A stretch of 64,000 bases of DNA from Gnetum montanum. Taxonomy: Eukaryota; Streptophyta; Gnetopsida; Gnetales; Gnetaceae. The notes beneath the pieces are model-generated. The model had not been told where the DNA came from. It worked only from the letters and a program-made list of their open reading frames with translations, and made no database searches. Location of the stretch: assembly GCA_015680685.1 (NCBI GenBank), contig MNCI01008036.1, positions 234,910 through 298,909 on the forward strand, read 5' to 3'. This document shows, in pieces, positions 33,201 through 43,229 of this stretch. Each line of letters begins with the position of its first letter. Within the stretch, counting starts at the first letter, position 1. Both the position numbers and the translations under genes were made by a program.

Positions 33201-35942
33201 CAAGATGTTTCCCAAAAGGCAATGTTCAGATTAAATCATGCTTGTATCTAAGGATAGGCAAGCACTCCATTGATTCATAGAACCATTTTTAACAAATAAT
33301 TTAAAATCAAAATCATTAATGATTTCAGTTTTACATATTTCATTGACATTTTAAACAGCACTTTAGGCGACAAAATCCTGCCAATGTTATTTTCAACCTC
33401 AGATGGAAAACGTTAAGTTTTTCAAATCCAGAAACTGTAATAGTTCAGTCAAACCATGTTATATATATAAACTTTGAAATGCCAACATCTGTACAGAATT
33501 TGACAGCAGCTGGACCACAGATTTGTATAACGCAATAAATTAAAAAGTTAATGTAACATACGGAATGTGATTTCACTGCTTGAATCATTGAAGACATCAG
33601 GATTAAAAGCTGGAAATCAAGGTTTGGAAATGCTTGCACCATGAAGACATTATTGTGTTTTGTGAAATTTCTACCATCATTCTTTTACTAAATTGGGATC
33701 ATTATCTGGAATGATGGTAAGGTGCTTGCTTCTCAAGTTATGAGGCTTGCGTTCAAGCCTATGTGCAGCTAATCAAAAATCATTTTTGCTTATCTACTGG
33801 CCCTCCCAGGGCCCACTTGGCAGCATCAGTGCCTAACCCCTGAGTGATAACCCTTTTTGTTCTTTCACTAGATTGACTGTGTTTGTAATGGATCTTTATC
33901 ATAATTTTGATTGTGAAATCCCATGAAAGAATTTCTGGATCTATCATGATTTTTGTAAAAGTCTATGGTTTTGTTTTTCTATAACCTGCATTTCATTTTT
34001 CTGAAATAATAATAATAATACGAGGATGGAGTTTCAGTTTTATTTCTGTGCATGTAAGATTTGATAAAGACTGCTTTATCAAACATGAAAAAAATGGAAA
34101 AGTTGTTGGACCAGATAACATTCCTATAGAAGCTTCAAAAACACTGGGCTATACAAGAGTTTCTTGACTAACACAATTAGTTAACAAAATTTTGAAGGAT
34201 GGAGAAATACCTAATAATTGGAGAAAAAAAGTATTGTTATTCCTATCTACATAAATAAAAAAGATGTGCAAAATTGTGCAAACTAGAGAGGGATCAAGCT
34301 AATGAGCTATACTATGAAGCTTTGGGAGAGAGCCACAGATTGAATCAACAGTATCAGAAAATCAATTTGGATTTATGTTAGGGAGATCTACTATATAGGC
34401 TATTTTCTTAACACAATAATTGATAGAGAAATTCAAAAACATAGAGAAAATCTACATATGATCTTCATTGACTTGGAAAAAGCATATGATAGAGTTTCTA
34501 GAGATATTATTTGGTGGGCCCTGTGGAGGAAAAACATCGTTGATAAATATATTTAAGCGATTCAAGACATGTATGAAGAAGCTTTCATTCAAATTAGAAC
34601 AGCTTGTGGAAAAATATCTGATTTTCTAGTCACAATAAGTCTATATCAAAGGTTTACACTTAGCCCGCACTTATTTGTCATTATTATGGATGAATTAACA
34701 AAAGAAATATAAGATGAAATCCCTTGGTGTTTACTATTTGTAAATGATATTGTAGTGGTAAATAAAGCTCCTAAAAATATTGCTTCTAAGATGGAGAAGT
34801 AGAGACATACTCTAGAATTAAAGATTTAAAAATTGGCAGAAGTAAGATGAAATATATGGAATGCAAATTCAATAACACGAATAGTGGTGGTGGAATACAA
34901 GTGATAGTAATGATAAAATAAAAGTAACAATTCAAAGCCAAAAAGTCCCTCACTACAAATAAGTATAAAATTAAGACAGAATGGTCAAAATGGAGACAAG
35001 CTAGTAGAAGTGATAAAAAAGAATATCAATAAAACTAAAGGAAAATTTTTCCAGATTGCTATCTTATATGGTGCTGAATATTGGGCAATACAAAAGAGAC
35101 ATGAACAACAAATCAATAGAGTAGAAATATGAATGCTTAGATGGATATTGAATATTACTAGAAACTTGGAGTGGCTTCTAATTCAAATAAGTTATAGGAA
35201 TGGTGACTTAGATAGTTTGGGCATATGCAACAAACATCACACAATGAGCTTATAAAAAAAGGTTGCTACATCATGATTACAAGAAAGACAAAAAAAACAT
35301 TAGAAAAAGCAATTAAGGACAATTTCAAGAAACTGCAATAAACAATTATCTATCTCTTCATAGAGGCATAGAGGCATGTAGCGGACCCCATTTTGTTGGA
35401 ACAAGGATGATAATGATGATAATGCATGTGTGTGAGAATTCCTAGTGTAAAACCTCATGATAACAAGCTCTTCTTATTTTACTAATACTCGGAAAGAGTA
35501 AAACAAATAATAACAACAAAAGTAACCCGATCATCAATAGCCAGTCAACATGAAGCCCTAACAAGAAACACGAAAAAGGCTCGCGTATACACACACAGAC
35601 CTGTTTTACCCTAGGATCCAGTGAGTGGATAAAAGTCCTGGGAGACGAAATGTATTGGGCAATAGGAGAAGCAGTGACACCTGCAATACCCCTGAATAGC
35701 TTCTCGCCAAAAAGTTCTTGAACACTTCCAGAAGCTTTTGCTTTCCACTGGTTTACTCTCTCCTCCTCACCCACAGCCCTGACAATGATAATATGCCTAT
35801 TCCTGAAAGTGTATCTGACATTTCTAAGATTTGCAGCTTTTGATGATAACTTCACATGCTGAAAATTTGTGGGTTGCCTGCAATGCCCATAACAGGGCGA
35901 TAAAAATCCACCACAGCATGTTTCCACACCACGTAACAGCAT
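18251..35942 (-). CDS. ABCI12: ABCI12, chloroplast EcfT/CbiQ-like transporter subunit, 7 exons
   Basis: Exons on the minus strand: 35601-35942, 32335-32451, 31908-32144, 18999-19163, 18835-18910, 18587-18651, 18251-18403. Together they give 1155 bp, 384 residues, with every junction in phase. I recognise the family from [19 protein letters not shown] (exon 2), [15 protein letters not shown] (exon 4), and [17 protein letters not shown] across exons 6-7. These match the plant ABCI12 protein, the membrane T component of an ECF-type ABC transporter. In Arabidopsis it is chloroplast-located, is linked to metal homeostasis, and is thought to work with the ATPases ABCI10 and ABCI11. Residues 1 to about 60 look like a transit peptide. 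Two A-R-G motifs (residues 297-299 and 338-340) fit the coupling helices of EcfT. Exon 1 begins at the first ATG after an in-frame stop. Intron 3 is 12.7 kb and contains element B in antisense. Intron 2 needs a GC donor. Expression evidence would settle the exon ends. Confidence 0.88.
19975..20150 (-). repeat. tRNA-derived SINE-like copy (family 2)
   Basis: Minus strand: GATGGTAAGGTGCTTGTTTC then a box-B-like GGGTTCCAGCC, then CTACCACCCTCC and a GATGATCC end. The same order of words occurs on the plus strand at 33705-33865. It lies immediately left of element B in ABCI12 intron 3. Confidence 0.55.
20166..20584 (+). repeat. B 5' LTR, collapsed at an N
   Basis: It matches 28730-29535 on both sides of the single N at 20376, but about 385 bp present in the 3' LTR (28938-29322) are missing at that point. 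The GATATC motifs, the TATA box and the U5 end are present. The shortening is best explained by assembly collapse. Confidence 0.85.
20585..20605 (+). other. B primer binding site, tRNA-Asp
   Basis: TGGCGCCGTTGCCGGGGA at 20586-20603 is a perfect 18-nt complement of the 3' end of plant tRNA-Asp including CCA. Confidence 0.92.
20717..22700 (+). pseudogene. B gag
   Basis: It starts at the ATG of [10 protein letters not shown]. An N-terminal block of about 60 residues ([18 protein letters not shown] ... [10 protein letters not shown]) is shared with element C and is of unknown function. An Arg/His/Ser-rich linker follows, then the Gag core ([43 protein letters not shown]) and [21 protein letters not shown] Cys/His knuckle near 22553-22595 has lost its second Cys (C-K-I-Y). 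There is one frame change near 21046-21094, plus stops near 21853, 22207 and 22376. Confidence 0.82.
22900..23906 (+). pseudogene. B retropepsin-like protease
   Basis: An open frame of about 300 codons. The active-site stretch reads [12 protein letters not shown] at about 23346-23385, followed by [18 protein letters not shown] and [20 protein letters not shown]. Element C has DSG at the same place, so the active-site Gly has become Ser here. In the family the protease cleaves the polyprotein. A TGA at 23904 and another near 23982 separate it from the RT. Confidence 0.8.
24039..24990 (+). pseudogene. B reverse transcriptase
   Basis: Ty3-type [58 protein letters not shown], then [11 protein letters not shown] and [14 protein letters not shown]. 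The catalytic box normally reads F-x-D-D; here codon 24705-24707 is AAT (Asn). A one-base insertion in the A run near 24930 shifts the frame just before the RNase H linker. The Athila/Tat assignment comes from the LDGYSGYNQI and [10 protein letters not shown] patterns. Confidence 0.88.
25000..25503 (+). pseudogene. B RNase H
   Basis: In the frame after the insertion: a stop at about 25084, then [35 protein letters not shown] and [10 protein letters not shown], with DHISQL at the end. The conserved first Asp, the Glu in KEL and the Asp of TDH are present. It is the ordinary Ty3 RNase H, directly after RT. Confidence 0.82.
25504..26400 (+). pseudogene. B integrase, interrupted by assembly gaps
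   Basis: It begins with the zinc-binding-domain region ([32 protein letters not shown]). A 98-base N run (25898-25995) removes the middle. [15 protein letters not shown] carries the first catalytic Asp. Later [16 protein letters not shown] is present twice because sequence is repeated on both sides of single Ns (25848, 26127, 26183, 26298, 26402). The order in this stretch should not be trusted. Confidence 0.75.
26410..26835 (+). pseudogene. B integrase C-terminal region
   Basis: [27 protein letters not shown] and [10 protein letters not shown] correspond to the SH3-like end of Ty3 integrases (GDKVL...KFxxxWxGPY). No chromodomain is seen after it, in keeping with Athila/Tat rather than chromoviruses. 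Element C has a homologous segment (about 41660-42060). Confidence 0.75.
26836..28729 (+). other. B 3' noncoding region with small ORF
   Basis: It contains the group-conserved blocks: AAAGACACG...ACCCATGCCTGAAG|GTTC (donor-like GT at 27545) and GCTTTGGGGAGGACCCACT near 27987. An ATG at 28346 follows GTTGTGTGTACAG and opens a 34-codon frame ([10 protein letters not shown]...). A conserved block GAACTCGAGGATGAGTTTTC precedes the tract ATGGGGGTA. No known product. Confidence 0.5.
28730..29535 (+). repeat. B 3' LTR
   Basis: TGATGAACCGCG to CCGCTCATCA, 806 bp. It carries GATATCGCG-type palindromes at 28739-28796, TATAAATA at 28812-28819, and the hairpin CTTTATT (28943-28949) with AATGAAG (28986-28992, where AATAAAG is usual). 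The U5 ends GGTACCTCGCCGC. Confidence 0.92.
29536..31907. other. rest of ABCI12 intron 3, no other gene seen
   Basis: It contains a roughly 33-bp tandem duplication (GAGCTATTGGGCATTGAAG, 30404-30470) and a long T-rich tract (30894-30970). The open frames at 29917 and 30577 have no recognisable content. Confidence 0.6.
32329..32335 (-). other. non-canonical GC splice donor of ABCI12 intron 2
   Basis: Exon 2 must end after the Lys codon AAA (32335) to stay in phase with exon 3 (GATCAACTT...). The next bases are GC (32334-32333). The nearest GT (32330-32329) would add 4 nt and break the frame. The resulting peptide ...LPHEISK|DQLLR aligns without a gap to the family pattern LP-x5-DQL. Confidence 0.6.
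32573..32598. repeat. (AT)n microsatellite in ABCI12 intron 1
   Basis: Thirteen AT dinucleotides without interruption. Confidence 0.95.
33705..33865 (+). repeat. tRNA-derived SINE-like copy (family 2)
   Basis: GATGGTAAGGTGCTTGCTTC, a box-B-like GCGTTCAAGCC about 30 bp on, CTACTGGCCCTCC, then GAGTGATAACC and a TTTTT run. The same order occurs at 19975-20150 (minus) and, more diverged, at 36497-36650. It lies in ABCI12 intron 1. Confidence 0.6.
34060..35425 (+). pseudogene. RTE-type LINE reverse transcriptase, degenerate, in ABCI12 intron 1
   Basis: Scattered frames give [21 protein letters not shown], a KLWERA-like piece, [31 protein letters not shown] and [16 protein letters not shown] (the F-x-D-D box reads F-V-N-D). 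Then comes ECKFN, and finally GTAGCGGACCCCATTTTGTT with a (GAT)-rich end. This is the order of a plant RTE-like LINE polymerase, 5'-truncated and full of stops. It is antisense to ABCI12. Confidence 0.8.
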
Positions 35943-37009
35943 TATTTCTTCAATCCGATATCCGAGAACAAAAGCTTGAGCAATTTCTGTTACTTTGGCA
36001 AGGAATTAGCATGCTTTATTAACAGAAGCAGCAGCAGTTTCAAGCTTCGCCATCGTTTCTGCACATACTTTGAATTCTGAAGTACTGGACTAAAAATTGT
36101 TGCCGCTTCTTGAATCTTGTTATAATCTTGACCGCAAGATTGCTTCTCTACCAAATTTCTTTATTAGCCAGATATTATTGGTTCGAATTTTGCCTCATTC
36201 ATTAATGCTCCTTAAAACAAAGGTTATGCTTGAACTTTGCTTCAAAGAAACTCGAAATTACAACGCTGTGAACCAGCATTTTGTATTTTGTACCTTGGAC
36301 ATGGATGTTTTGGGGTACTCGGTGATGTTTCTAACAACATCATCAGGACATGTTTGAACTCAACGTGACTTGCACAAAACTGTAAATCGTAAATGGTGCT
36401 GGAGTTGAAAATACCATCACGTAGTTTTTTTAATACAGGGTTGCTGCAGCCTTAAATTTTTTTTACAATATTTAATTTTTTTAACAATATTTACTCTACG
36501 ATGATAAAATGTTTGTTTCTTAAGTGGAAGACTTAGATTTAAGCAAGGATGTAGCCACCCGAAAAGGTTACGTTTTCCTTCATCTACCAACCCTCCCACA
36601 CCCCACTTAGTAACATCAACACTTTGACTCCATGCGTGATGATCCTTTTTAATATTTACTTCAAGATATATATTGAAATTAAAACTTTATAATTCAATAT
36701 TGCACATCAAAATCAAATGTAGAATTAGCTCTCAAATCAAAAGCCTCATTAATACACTAACATCTCATTATATAAAAGCACCTTCTTTCCTCTAGTATAT
36801 TAACCTATTAATTTAATGGGATAAAGAGTTCTTTTCTTGAGTTGGGTCTTGTAACCACATCATCCTTTCTTTATGCTTCTTTCTTTTCCATGGAAATACT
36901 CATTCAAGGTAAGAAAGCCACATCAATCAATGATATGGGCATTTATATCTAAAGCAATATCATGGATCAACAATACCCCTGAAAGAATGACTATAAGTAA
37001 ACCTCAAAG

Positions 37010-37150
37010 GTAAAGCATATAGCTAATAGAATACATTAAAGTGATTATGGAGAAATATAATGATGTCTCAAATGTGACTTGAACTACCAACCTTTTGCCT
37101 AACAAAATAATGAACCAACCACTTGAGCCACCTATCACTTGATCTTTGGA
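37010..37150 (-). repeat. tRNA-derived SINE-like copy (family 1)
   Basis: Minus strand: A-box-like TGGCTCAAGTGGTTGG, then a B-box-like GGTAGTTCAAGTCAC about 50 nt later, then GACATCATTATATTTCTCC. Homologous to 37345-37490. Confidence 0.6.
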
Positions 37151-37344
37151 GAGAATGTCATAATAACCTTTTTCTTAAAGGGTATTGGCAAGTATAGTAG
37201 TGACTATGGCATGCTTTTAGGTTGTACAATGGGTGGAAGGGGATCTAGCACTAGACTTTGTACCTTGTACCTTTGAGTACAAGGTTGTACAAGCTAATTA
37301 TCTAACCAATGACCAATTCTCTTTAACATAAGAGGTCTTGAAAC

Positions 37345-37490
37345 TCGAAACTATTCTACTATAAGTACACCCCAAGATATATAGCTTACATTATACATTA
37401 GAATAACTATAAAGGAATATAATGATACCTCACATGTGACACAAACTAAGAATATCTTGCCTACTTGTCAAATAATGAGCTAATCACTTG
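37345..37490 (-). repeat. tRNA-derived SINE-like copy (family 1)
   Basis: Minus strand: GGTGGTTCAAGTGATTAGC ... TTGTGTCACATGTGAGG then ATCATTATATTCCTTTATAG. It shares body and tail with the copy at 37010-37150. Confidence 0.55.
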
Positions 37491-37583
37491 AACCACCTCT
37501 CATGGGCAATGCTCTTTGATGTACAACTTTTTGGGGGCTATTCAAACCTAAAACTTTTTTTTAACAATATTTATCTTCAAGAT

Positions 37584-38073
37584 TGATGAAGCATCCAGTC
37601 CACTGCATCGACTAGGCCGCATCAACGTGACCCCATCGACGCATCTTTCCAAGCATTAACATGGCCTCATCAACACAGAGTCCATTTTCTGCTATAAATA
37701 TGTGTGCACCAATCGCATTTAGGGCATCTTTTGTTCAAGTTGTAGTGAAGCTCTTGCAGTTTGTTTCCGCAGGAGTTAGATTATTTTCCAAGTGCCCGCA
37801 GACATAGTTCGAAGAGTGTACAACTCTTTATTCGAGCGCTAATGTACCTGAGCCCATTAGCATGAACCGCAATAAAGACAAGTTTTTTGAACATTCCTTG
37901 CAGCATTTGAACTAGATTACTTAAGCATTAACAGTTTAATACTTTAATAATTTTCCTACTTTCGTTATCACTTTATAGTCATAGTACATTTTAGTAGTCC
38001 ACAAGAACACATAAGGACGACCACCTCGAACATATGTCTGACACTTGACAACCCAGTGATGCTTAACATCTGG
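37584..38073 (+). repeat. D 5' LTR, left part
   Basis: It matches 50395-50910 of the 3' LTR, including GCATCCAGTCCACT, TATAAATA (37693-37700) and the poly(A) hairpin (37826-37877). It is interrupted after TCTGG (38069-38073) by element C. Confidence 0.9.
37826..37877 (+). promoter_or_regulatory. poly(A)-signal hairpin in D LTR
   Basis: Outer arms CTTTATT (37826-37832) and AATAAAG (37871-37877). Perfect 7-bp inner stem GCTAATG (37838-37844) with CATTAGC (37855-37861) around TACCTGAGCC. In the 3' LTR (50665-50716) the inner stem is GCTAATG/CATTGGC, which still pairs through a T-G wobble. Confidence 0.6.
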
Positions 38074-38911
38074 TGATGAGCGACAAGGTACCCCTATGCT
38101 CAACCATATGAATACGAGCGTTTCACGCACGATCCAGTCAAATTCCAAGAACTAAGTGACTATGCACCTTTGTGGAACAAGGACAGGTTGCTTGATCGTT
38201 GTCTTCCCAAACTTACTTGTATGTCACAATTGTATAGTTAAGTAAGCTTAAGGCATATGATTTTTATAACTTTTATCTTTTTATGTCCTACTACTAATAA
38301 GAGAGGAGAGAGATATATAACTAACTAACTAGTTTAACTTAACTACTAATTAACTAGGCTTTAAACTAATCCTAACATCACTATCCGTTCTCACTTGCCG
38401 TACACATCTTGAACCAGCATAACACTACTAGGATTACCAAACGCTAATCGTTACTGGGTTACCAAGTGTTACACGCATGCTCGAAGTGATCATACTGTGT
38501 GTGCTAATAACAGAAATGGAAAGTGCATAAAATAAAATAAAATACATGCAGAAGAAAATAAAATAAAAGAAATGAGTAAGAAAACAAATCTCAAGTGCTA
38601 CAAGGATGAATCGAAGAGCTCGTCTTTATTGTCATACACAAGGTGTGCTCAGGTACACAATGCTCGAATAAAGATCTGTCCATACTTCGACCTCCTGCTA
38701 CGGGCACTTGGAAAATACTCTAAAAGAGTTTTGCTACTTGACTGCTACAAGACTCCCTTTCTTCTAAATTACCCCCTTTGTGCGCCTGGGCACTGTATTT
38801 ATAGGCCCAGGAGTAACCCCGGAATAACCGCTCTAATAATAACCACTCTAATAATTAGAGTAACTGCTCTAATAATAACCACTCTAATTATTAGAGTAAC
38901 TGCACTCATCA
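38074..38911 (-). repeat. C 3' LTR
   Basis: 838 bp with TGATGA...TCATCA ends. TATAAATA is the complement of 38796-38803. Upstream of it are palindromic ACTCTAAT-N-ATTAGAGT units (38830-38905), with fewer units than in the 5' LTR. The AATAAAG/CTTTATT hairpin is at 38624-38673. Confidence 0.92.
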
Positions 38912-41640
38912 TACCCCCACAACTGAATGAAAACTCATCCTCGAATTCCTTACAAAATATTGGGAAGGTATGGGATTATTGACTAATTGACAATTGATGG
39001 TGGAATGGGATGATAGACTCAACGTGCCCAGTGAACAGATCAATAAGCATATTACAACATTGTGGTGAACACATACATAAATGACATCCAAGCCTTTATT
39101 TGGCAGGTTGTAGAGAAAGAGAAAGAAAGAAAACGAAGCATGTTGCTGCCAATGCTAAGATTGCACCTTCCGTTGTTTATCCATAGCCACACCACCAGAC
39201 TTGCTCCTTTCGTAAATGTTCTAGTTCTGGTCCATCCTGAGTGCTTCTTCCAAGCCCAGTCCATTGTTTGTATGATTGCCATCTACACACACAACATAGT
39301 CACAAATGAGCAAGGATAGATAAACCATAATGTAGTTGATACCTTGCCTCGATATGAAGTGCATTGGTTGAGTTGTGGTTATGGCAGAAACTGGTTTGAA
39401 GATTTATCACAGGTGACTACCCAAGGTGTAGGGGTTAGGCGAATAGTAAAATGGAGAAAATTAAAAAATTTGTGCTAGGGCTACCATGACTAAGAGCGAA
39501 CCTTCGGTAGCTATAAGATGGAAAAATATGAGGAACAAAAAAGATGGGAAAAAATAACAATAACAACGCCAATAAAATGGATGTCATGGATGGGGATGAA
39601 ATAAGAAATGACTGATTGCAGGAAATGTTTAAGGGAAAGAAGTTAACAATTGCACCAAAAAGGAATGCTAGTGGGTCCTCCCCAAAGCAAGCCCATGCCC
39701 TTTATGCCCTGACAAACCCACAAACCAAAGAGTCCGTAGGCTTTAGGAATGTCATTTGGAAGCAAGAGTTAAAAACTTACCCACAAGAATTCATCAAAGA
39801 AAAACAATGCATCCACCCAAGAACAAGGTGGAAAAATGGGGAGAAAGATGGAGAGGAGAGAATGGAATGGAATCCCAAGAACAAGGTTGTGTATAGTCCC
39901 TTATGTATTTCATGGTTAATGTGATTGAGTAGAACTCATCCCAAATCTAGACTCAAATAAACCACATCCAGTGACCTCGCATCAACACACTTGACCAATC
40001 CATCCACCTGAAGCAACAAGAATGCTTCCACAAAGATTCACCACCATTCTAAGGAGAGTGAGATGGAGAAGTAGGAAGCGAGAAAGGGCCTGATGAGTGG
40101 CGAGGTACCCCTACACTCAACCATACGAATACGAGCGTTTCACGCATGATCCGATCGATCCCCAAGGACTAAGTGCTTACGCGCCTTAATGGAACACTTA
40201 AGGCTAATCAATTGTTGTCTTCCCAAACTTACTTGTATTTTCACGGTTGTATGGTTAAGTAAGTTTGAGGTATATGATTTTTATATCTTTTATCTTTTTA
40301 ATGTCTTATGCTAATAAGGGAAGGTGAAGAGAACTAAGTGACTAACTTTCATTAACTATTCACTAACTAAGTTCTAATTGTTCCTAACACCAGTATCCAT
40401 TCCCACTTGCCACACACATCCTGAACCAGTGCAACGCCACTGGGATTACCAAATGCTAATCGTTACTAGGTTACCAAGCGCTACACACATGCTCGAGGCG
40501 GTCGTACTGAGTGTACTTAACTAGGAGAGTTAAGGGTTGAGAGAGATTAATTAACTAGGAAAGCATTTAAACATTCAACAATAATTAATTACTATTTAAC
40601 TTAGTCCATATGCTGCAAGGTTTATCATAAAGTTCGTCTTTATTATCGTACACAAATGTGTGCTTAGGTACAATTTTCTCGAATAAAGATCCGTTCACTT
40701 TAAGACTCCTACTGTGGGCACATGGAAATTATTCTAACTCTGGAATGGTAAAACTGCAAGAGTTTAGCTAAGGGTCTAACTCTAACTCCTAGAACAAGGA
40801 AATCCGCCTCTTATTTATAGAAATTGAGGCAGGCCACGATATTGCGTACGCGATATCACGTATGCGATATCATGGCTCATTAGGGCCTTAGTTAGAGAAA
40901 ACCTTCAAGCATGGGTAACATGTCTTTCCAATTTTATAACCAGTGCTTGTAGCCCTTTTATTTGGTTTAAGGGGTGTGCTTTGAATTCCCATGTTGCTTT
41001 TTTTTTTTGAATGAGAACCACACCATGAAAGACCCATGCAACTTTTTTTTACATTTATTTTGTCTAAGGGGTGTGCTTTAAATTCTCACTTTTCTTTTTT
41101 TCTTTTTTCTTTTACGTGAGAACCACATCATGGAAAGACTTATTTTTATTCACTCAGCTTCCTGATTTTTGAACAATGTCAAAATGGCAAAAAACCCAAG
41201 AAAAAGCATTCAAGCACCCAAGAGAATGGCCAGCACAAATGCATCGAATCCCTTTGAAGTCACATCCTTTTCGTCCTTTGAGTCTTTCCTTGGTTTGAAA
41301 AATACCAAGCCACAAATTCATTAAACGTTTACTTAGAAAAAAGGGACTATACAGTTCCAAGCCAAAGGAGACCATAGAGTTGTATGGATGAGTGGATGGC
41401 GTGGACTCATTGCATGTTTTACCAAAAGAACCATACCTTAATATCAGCATCATAATTCAAAGATAAAAACTAAACATTAGCAATCAATATGATATAATTC
41501 AATCCACCATCATGAGCACTTATTAGATGATGAATAAAAGTAAATCAAGCAAACAAAGAAACAGTAAAAACATGAACAATGGTGTAAAACAAAAATAAGA
41601 AAAGTTGAAAGAATGTGTAAAACAAAAATTCAAAAAGAAC
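38912..41640 (-). other. C 3' noncoding region (hosts solo LTR)
   Basis: Begins (in element direction) after pol and carries two head-to-tail copies of a roughly 110-bp segment (about 40950-41150). It has the AAAGACATGTTACCCATGC block (40910-40930) with donor-like GT at 40902-40901, the GTGGGTCCTCCCC block (39672) and, after CTATGTTGTGTGTGTAG, an ATG at 39292-39290. That ATG opens a short frame similar to the one in B but shifted by one base. It ends at GTGGGGGTA next to the LTR. Confidence 0.55.
40091..40882 (-). repeat. solo LTR (B-like) nested in C
   Basis: 792 bp from TGATGAGTGG to CTCATTA, with a perfect 5-bp duplication GGGCC (40086-40090 and 40883-40887). It carries CGATATCACG-type palindromes at 40836-40872 like B. 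The interrupted C sequence continues across it. The uninterrupted homologue is in element B at about 27535-27590, which serves as the empty site. Confidence 0.93.
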
Positions 41641-41649
41641 TAAGGGCCT

Positions 41650-42110
41650 CAAACGATTAACATAGGTGGCCATCGCCCCCACAACTAAGTTGGAAGGAGG
41701 AGATCTGAAATAGTGAGCAAGGTTGTCCATCAACAGAGGTAGCATGTGTACTGGCTATCTTAAGTTCATGGAAAGCTTTGGTTTGTTGTACATTGACTAA
41801 TAGTTTCTTATCTAGGCTCTTAGGTTTGTATATTGTCATGGCCCCTGAAGGAAAAGTTGCATAAATAATATAAGGTCTTTCCCAAAGTGTTTGAAATTTA
41901 GTATGTTGTGAAACATGTGTGGGATTCCAGTAGAGAACCTTATCTCCTGGTTAATATTTAACTTTCCTAATCCTTAGGTCATGCTGTTGTTTATTAAATG
42001 CCTTGTACAACTTATTTTATGACAAGGCAGCTAATCGATTTTCATCTAGCAAGTAAAGGGTTACTAACCATTGTTTCTATGCTAGATCAAGGTCAAGGTT
42101 GAGGGAAACC
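41650..42110 (-). pseudogene. C integrase C-terminal remnant joined to RT
   Basis: [41 protein letters not shown] and LLVNVQQTKAFHE match B at 26470-26760. Directly upstream is RT sequence ending [11 protein letters not shown]. The roughly 1.4 kb encoding RNase H and most of integrase in B (about 25000-26425) is missing at a junction near 42110. Confidence 0.8.
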
Positions 42111-43225
42111 TTTGAAAAGTTCTCAATAAATCTCCTATAGTAGCCAGTATGTCCAAGGAATGATCGAATATCTTTGACAATCTCCGGTTGACAGGTAATT
42201 CCTTGGATAACTTTGATTTTCTCAAGGTCTACCTCTATCCTTGTGTATGAGATTTTGTGCCCTAGTACTATGCCCTCTTGGAACATTAAATGGCTTTTCT
42301 ACCATTTGATCCTCAAATTGGTTTCTACACATCTTTTTAACACTTGCTCTAACCGGTCCAAGGCTTGATCAAAGTTTGCTCCATAGATGGAGAAATCATC
42401 CATAAAGACTTCTACACAATTTCCTATCTGCTATTGGAAGATGCTTAGAACTAGTCGTTGAAATGTTGTAGGGGCATTGCACAAGCCAAACGATCTATTT
42501 GTATGCAAATGTTCCCCAAGGACTAGTGAACGTAGTCTTGGCTTGGTCTTATGGGGCTATTTGTATTTGATTATGTCCGCTCTATCCATCTAGAAAACTA
42601 TAATAGCGATGCCCTGCAATGGTGTCTAAGACTTGGTTGACAAATGGCAATGGAAAGTGATCTTTGAATGTTGCCATATTTAGTAGCCTGAAATCTATGC
42701 ACACCCTCCATTTGCCTCCCTTTTTAGGCACAATAACTAATGGGCTAACCCATTCACTATCAGCAATGGGGTATATGAACCTAGCCTTGAGAAGCTGTTC
42801 GATTTCTTCCTTAACTACTTGCTTCAGCTTAGGGTTCAATCGCCTCTATGGTTATCTTCAAGGCTTCATGGAGGGGGGTCAGTGTAAATTCTATGTTGGC
42901 ATATCCTAGGATCTATTCTGGTTAATTCGGGATATAACTAAGCTAAGGCTTTTGACCATCTATTGATTACCTTCAGTAGTTCTTCTTTCTGTTGAGGAGC
43001 AAGCTTAGCATTGATAATTACTGGTTTTCCATTTTTAAGTAATGTGTATTCCATACTGGTGGGAAATGGTTTCAGCTCAAGGGGCTCTTGCTTAAATTTC
43101 TCAGGGGTTTCCAACTTCCCCCAGTTGACATTTTTAAGGTTAAGACTTGGAAGTTGGCAATGGACTTGCTCTAACGCATCTATGCTATGGATGTAAGCAC
43201 AAGTCAAACCCTCAGTTGGTTCCAT
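42111..43225 (-). pseudogene. C reverse transcriptase
   Basis: N-terminal [61 protein letters not shown] and [16 protein letters not shown]. The catalytic box encoded near 42405-42385 reads VFMDDFS, so it is intact here, unlike in B. Frame changes and stops occur after LDG (about 42580) and near 42500. Confidence 0.85.
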
Positions 43226-43229
43226 GCAT

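Larger units (their letters stand above)
35943..37583. other. 5' flank of ABCI12 with SINE-like copies
   Basis: No further gene could be supported. A diverged family-2 SINE-like copy lies at 36497-36650 (plus), and two family-1 copies lie on the minus strand at 37010-37150 and 37345-37490. The open frame at 36097-36357 shows no known motif. Confidence 0.5.

Noticed and set aside
35442-35600. Extension of ABCI12 exon 1 as open frame
   Set aside because: It reads through the splice donor CAG|GTCTGT. The hydrophobic [11 protein letters not shown] stretch is intronic, and the family alignment continues in exon 2.
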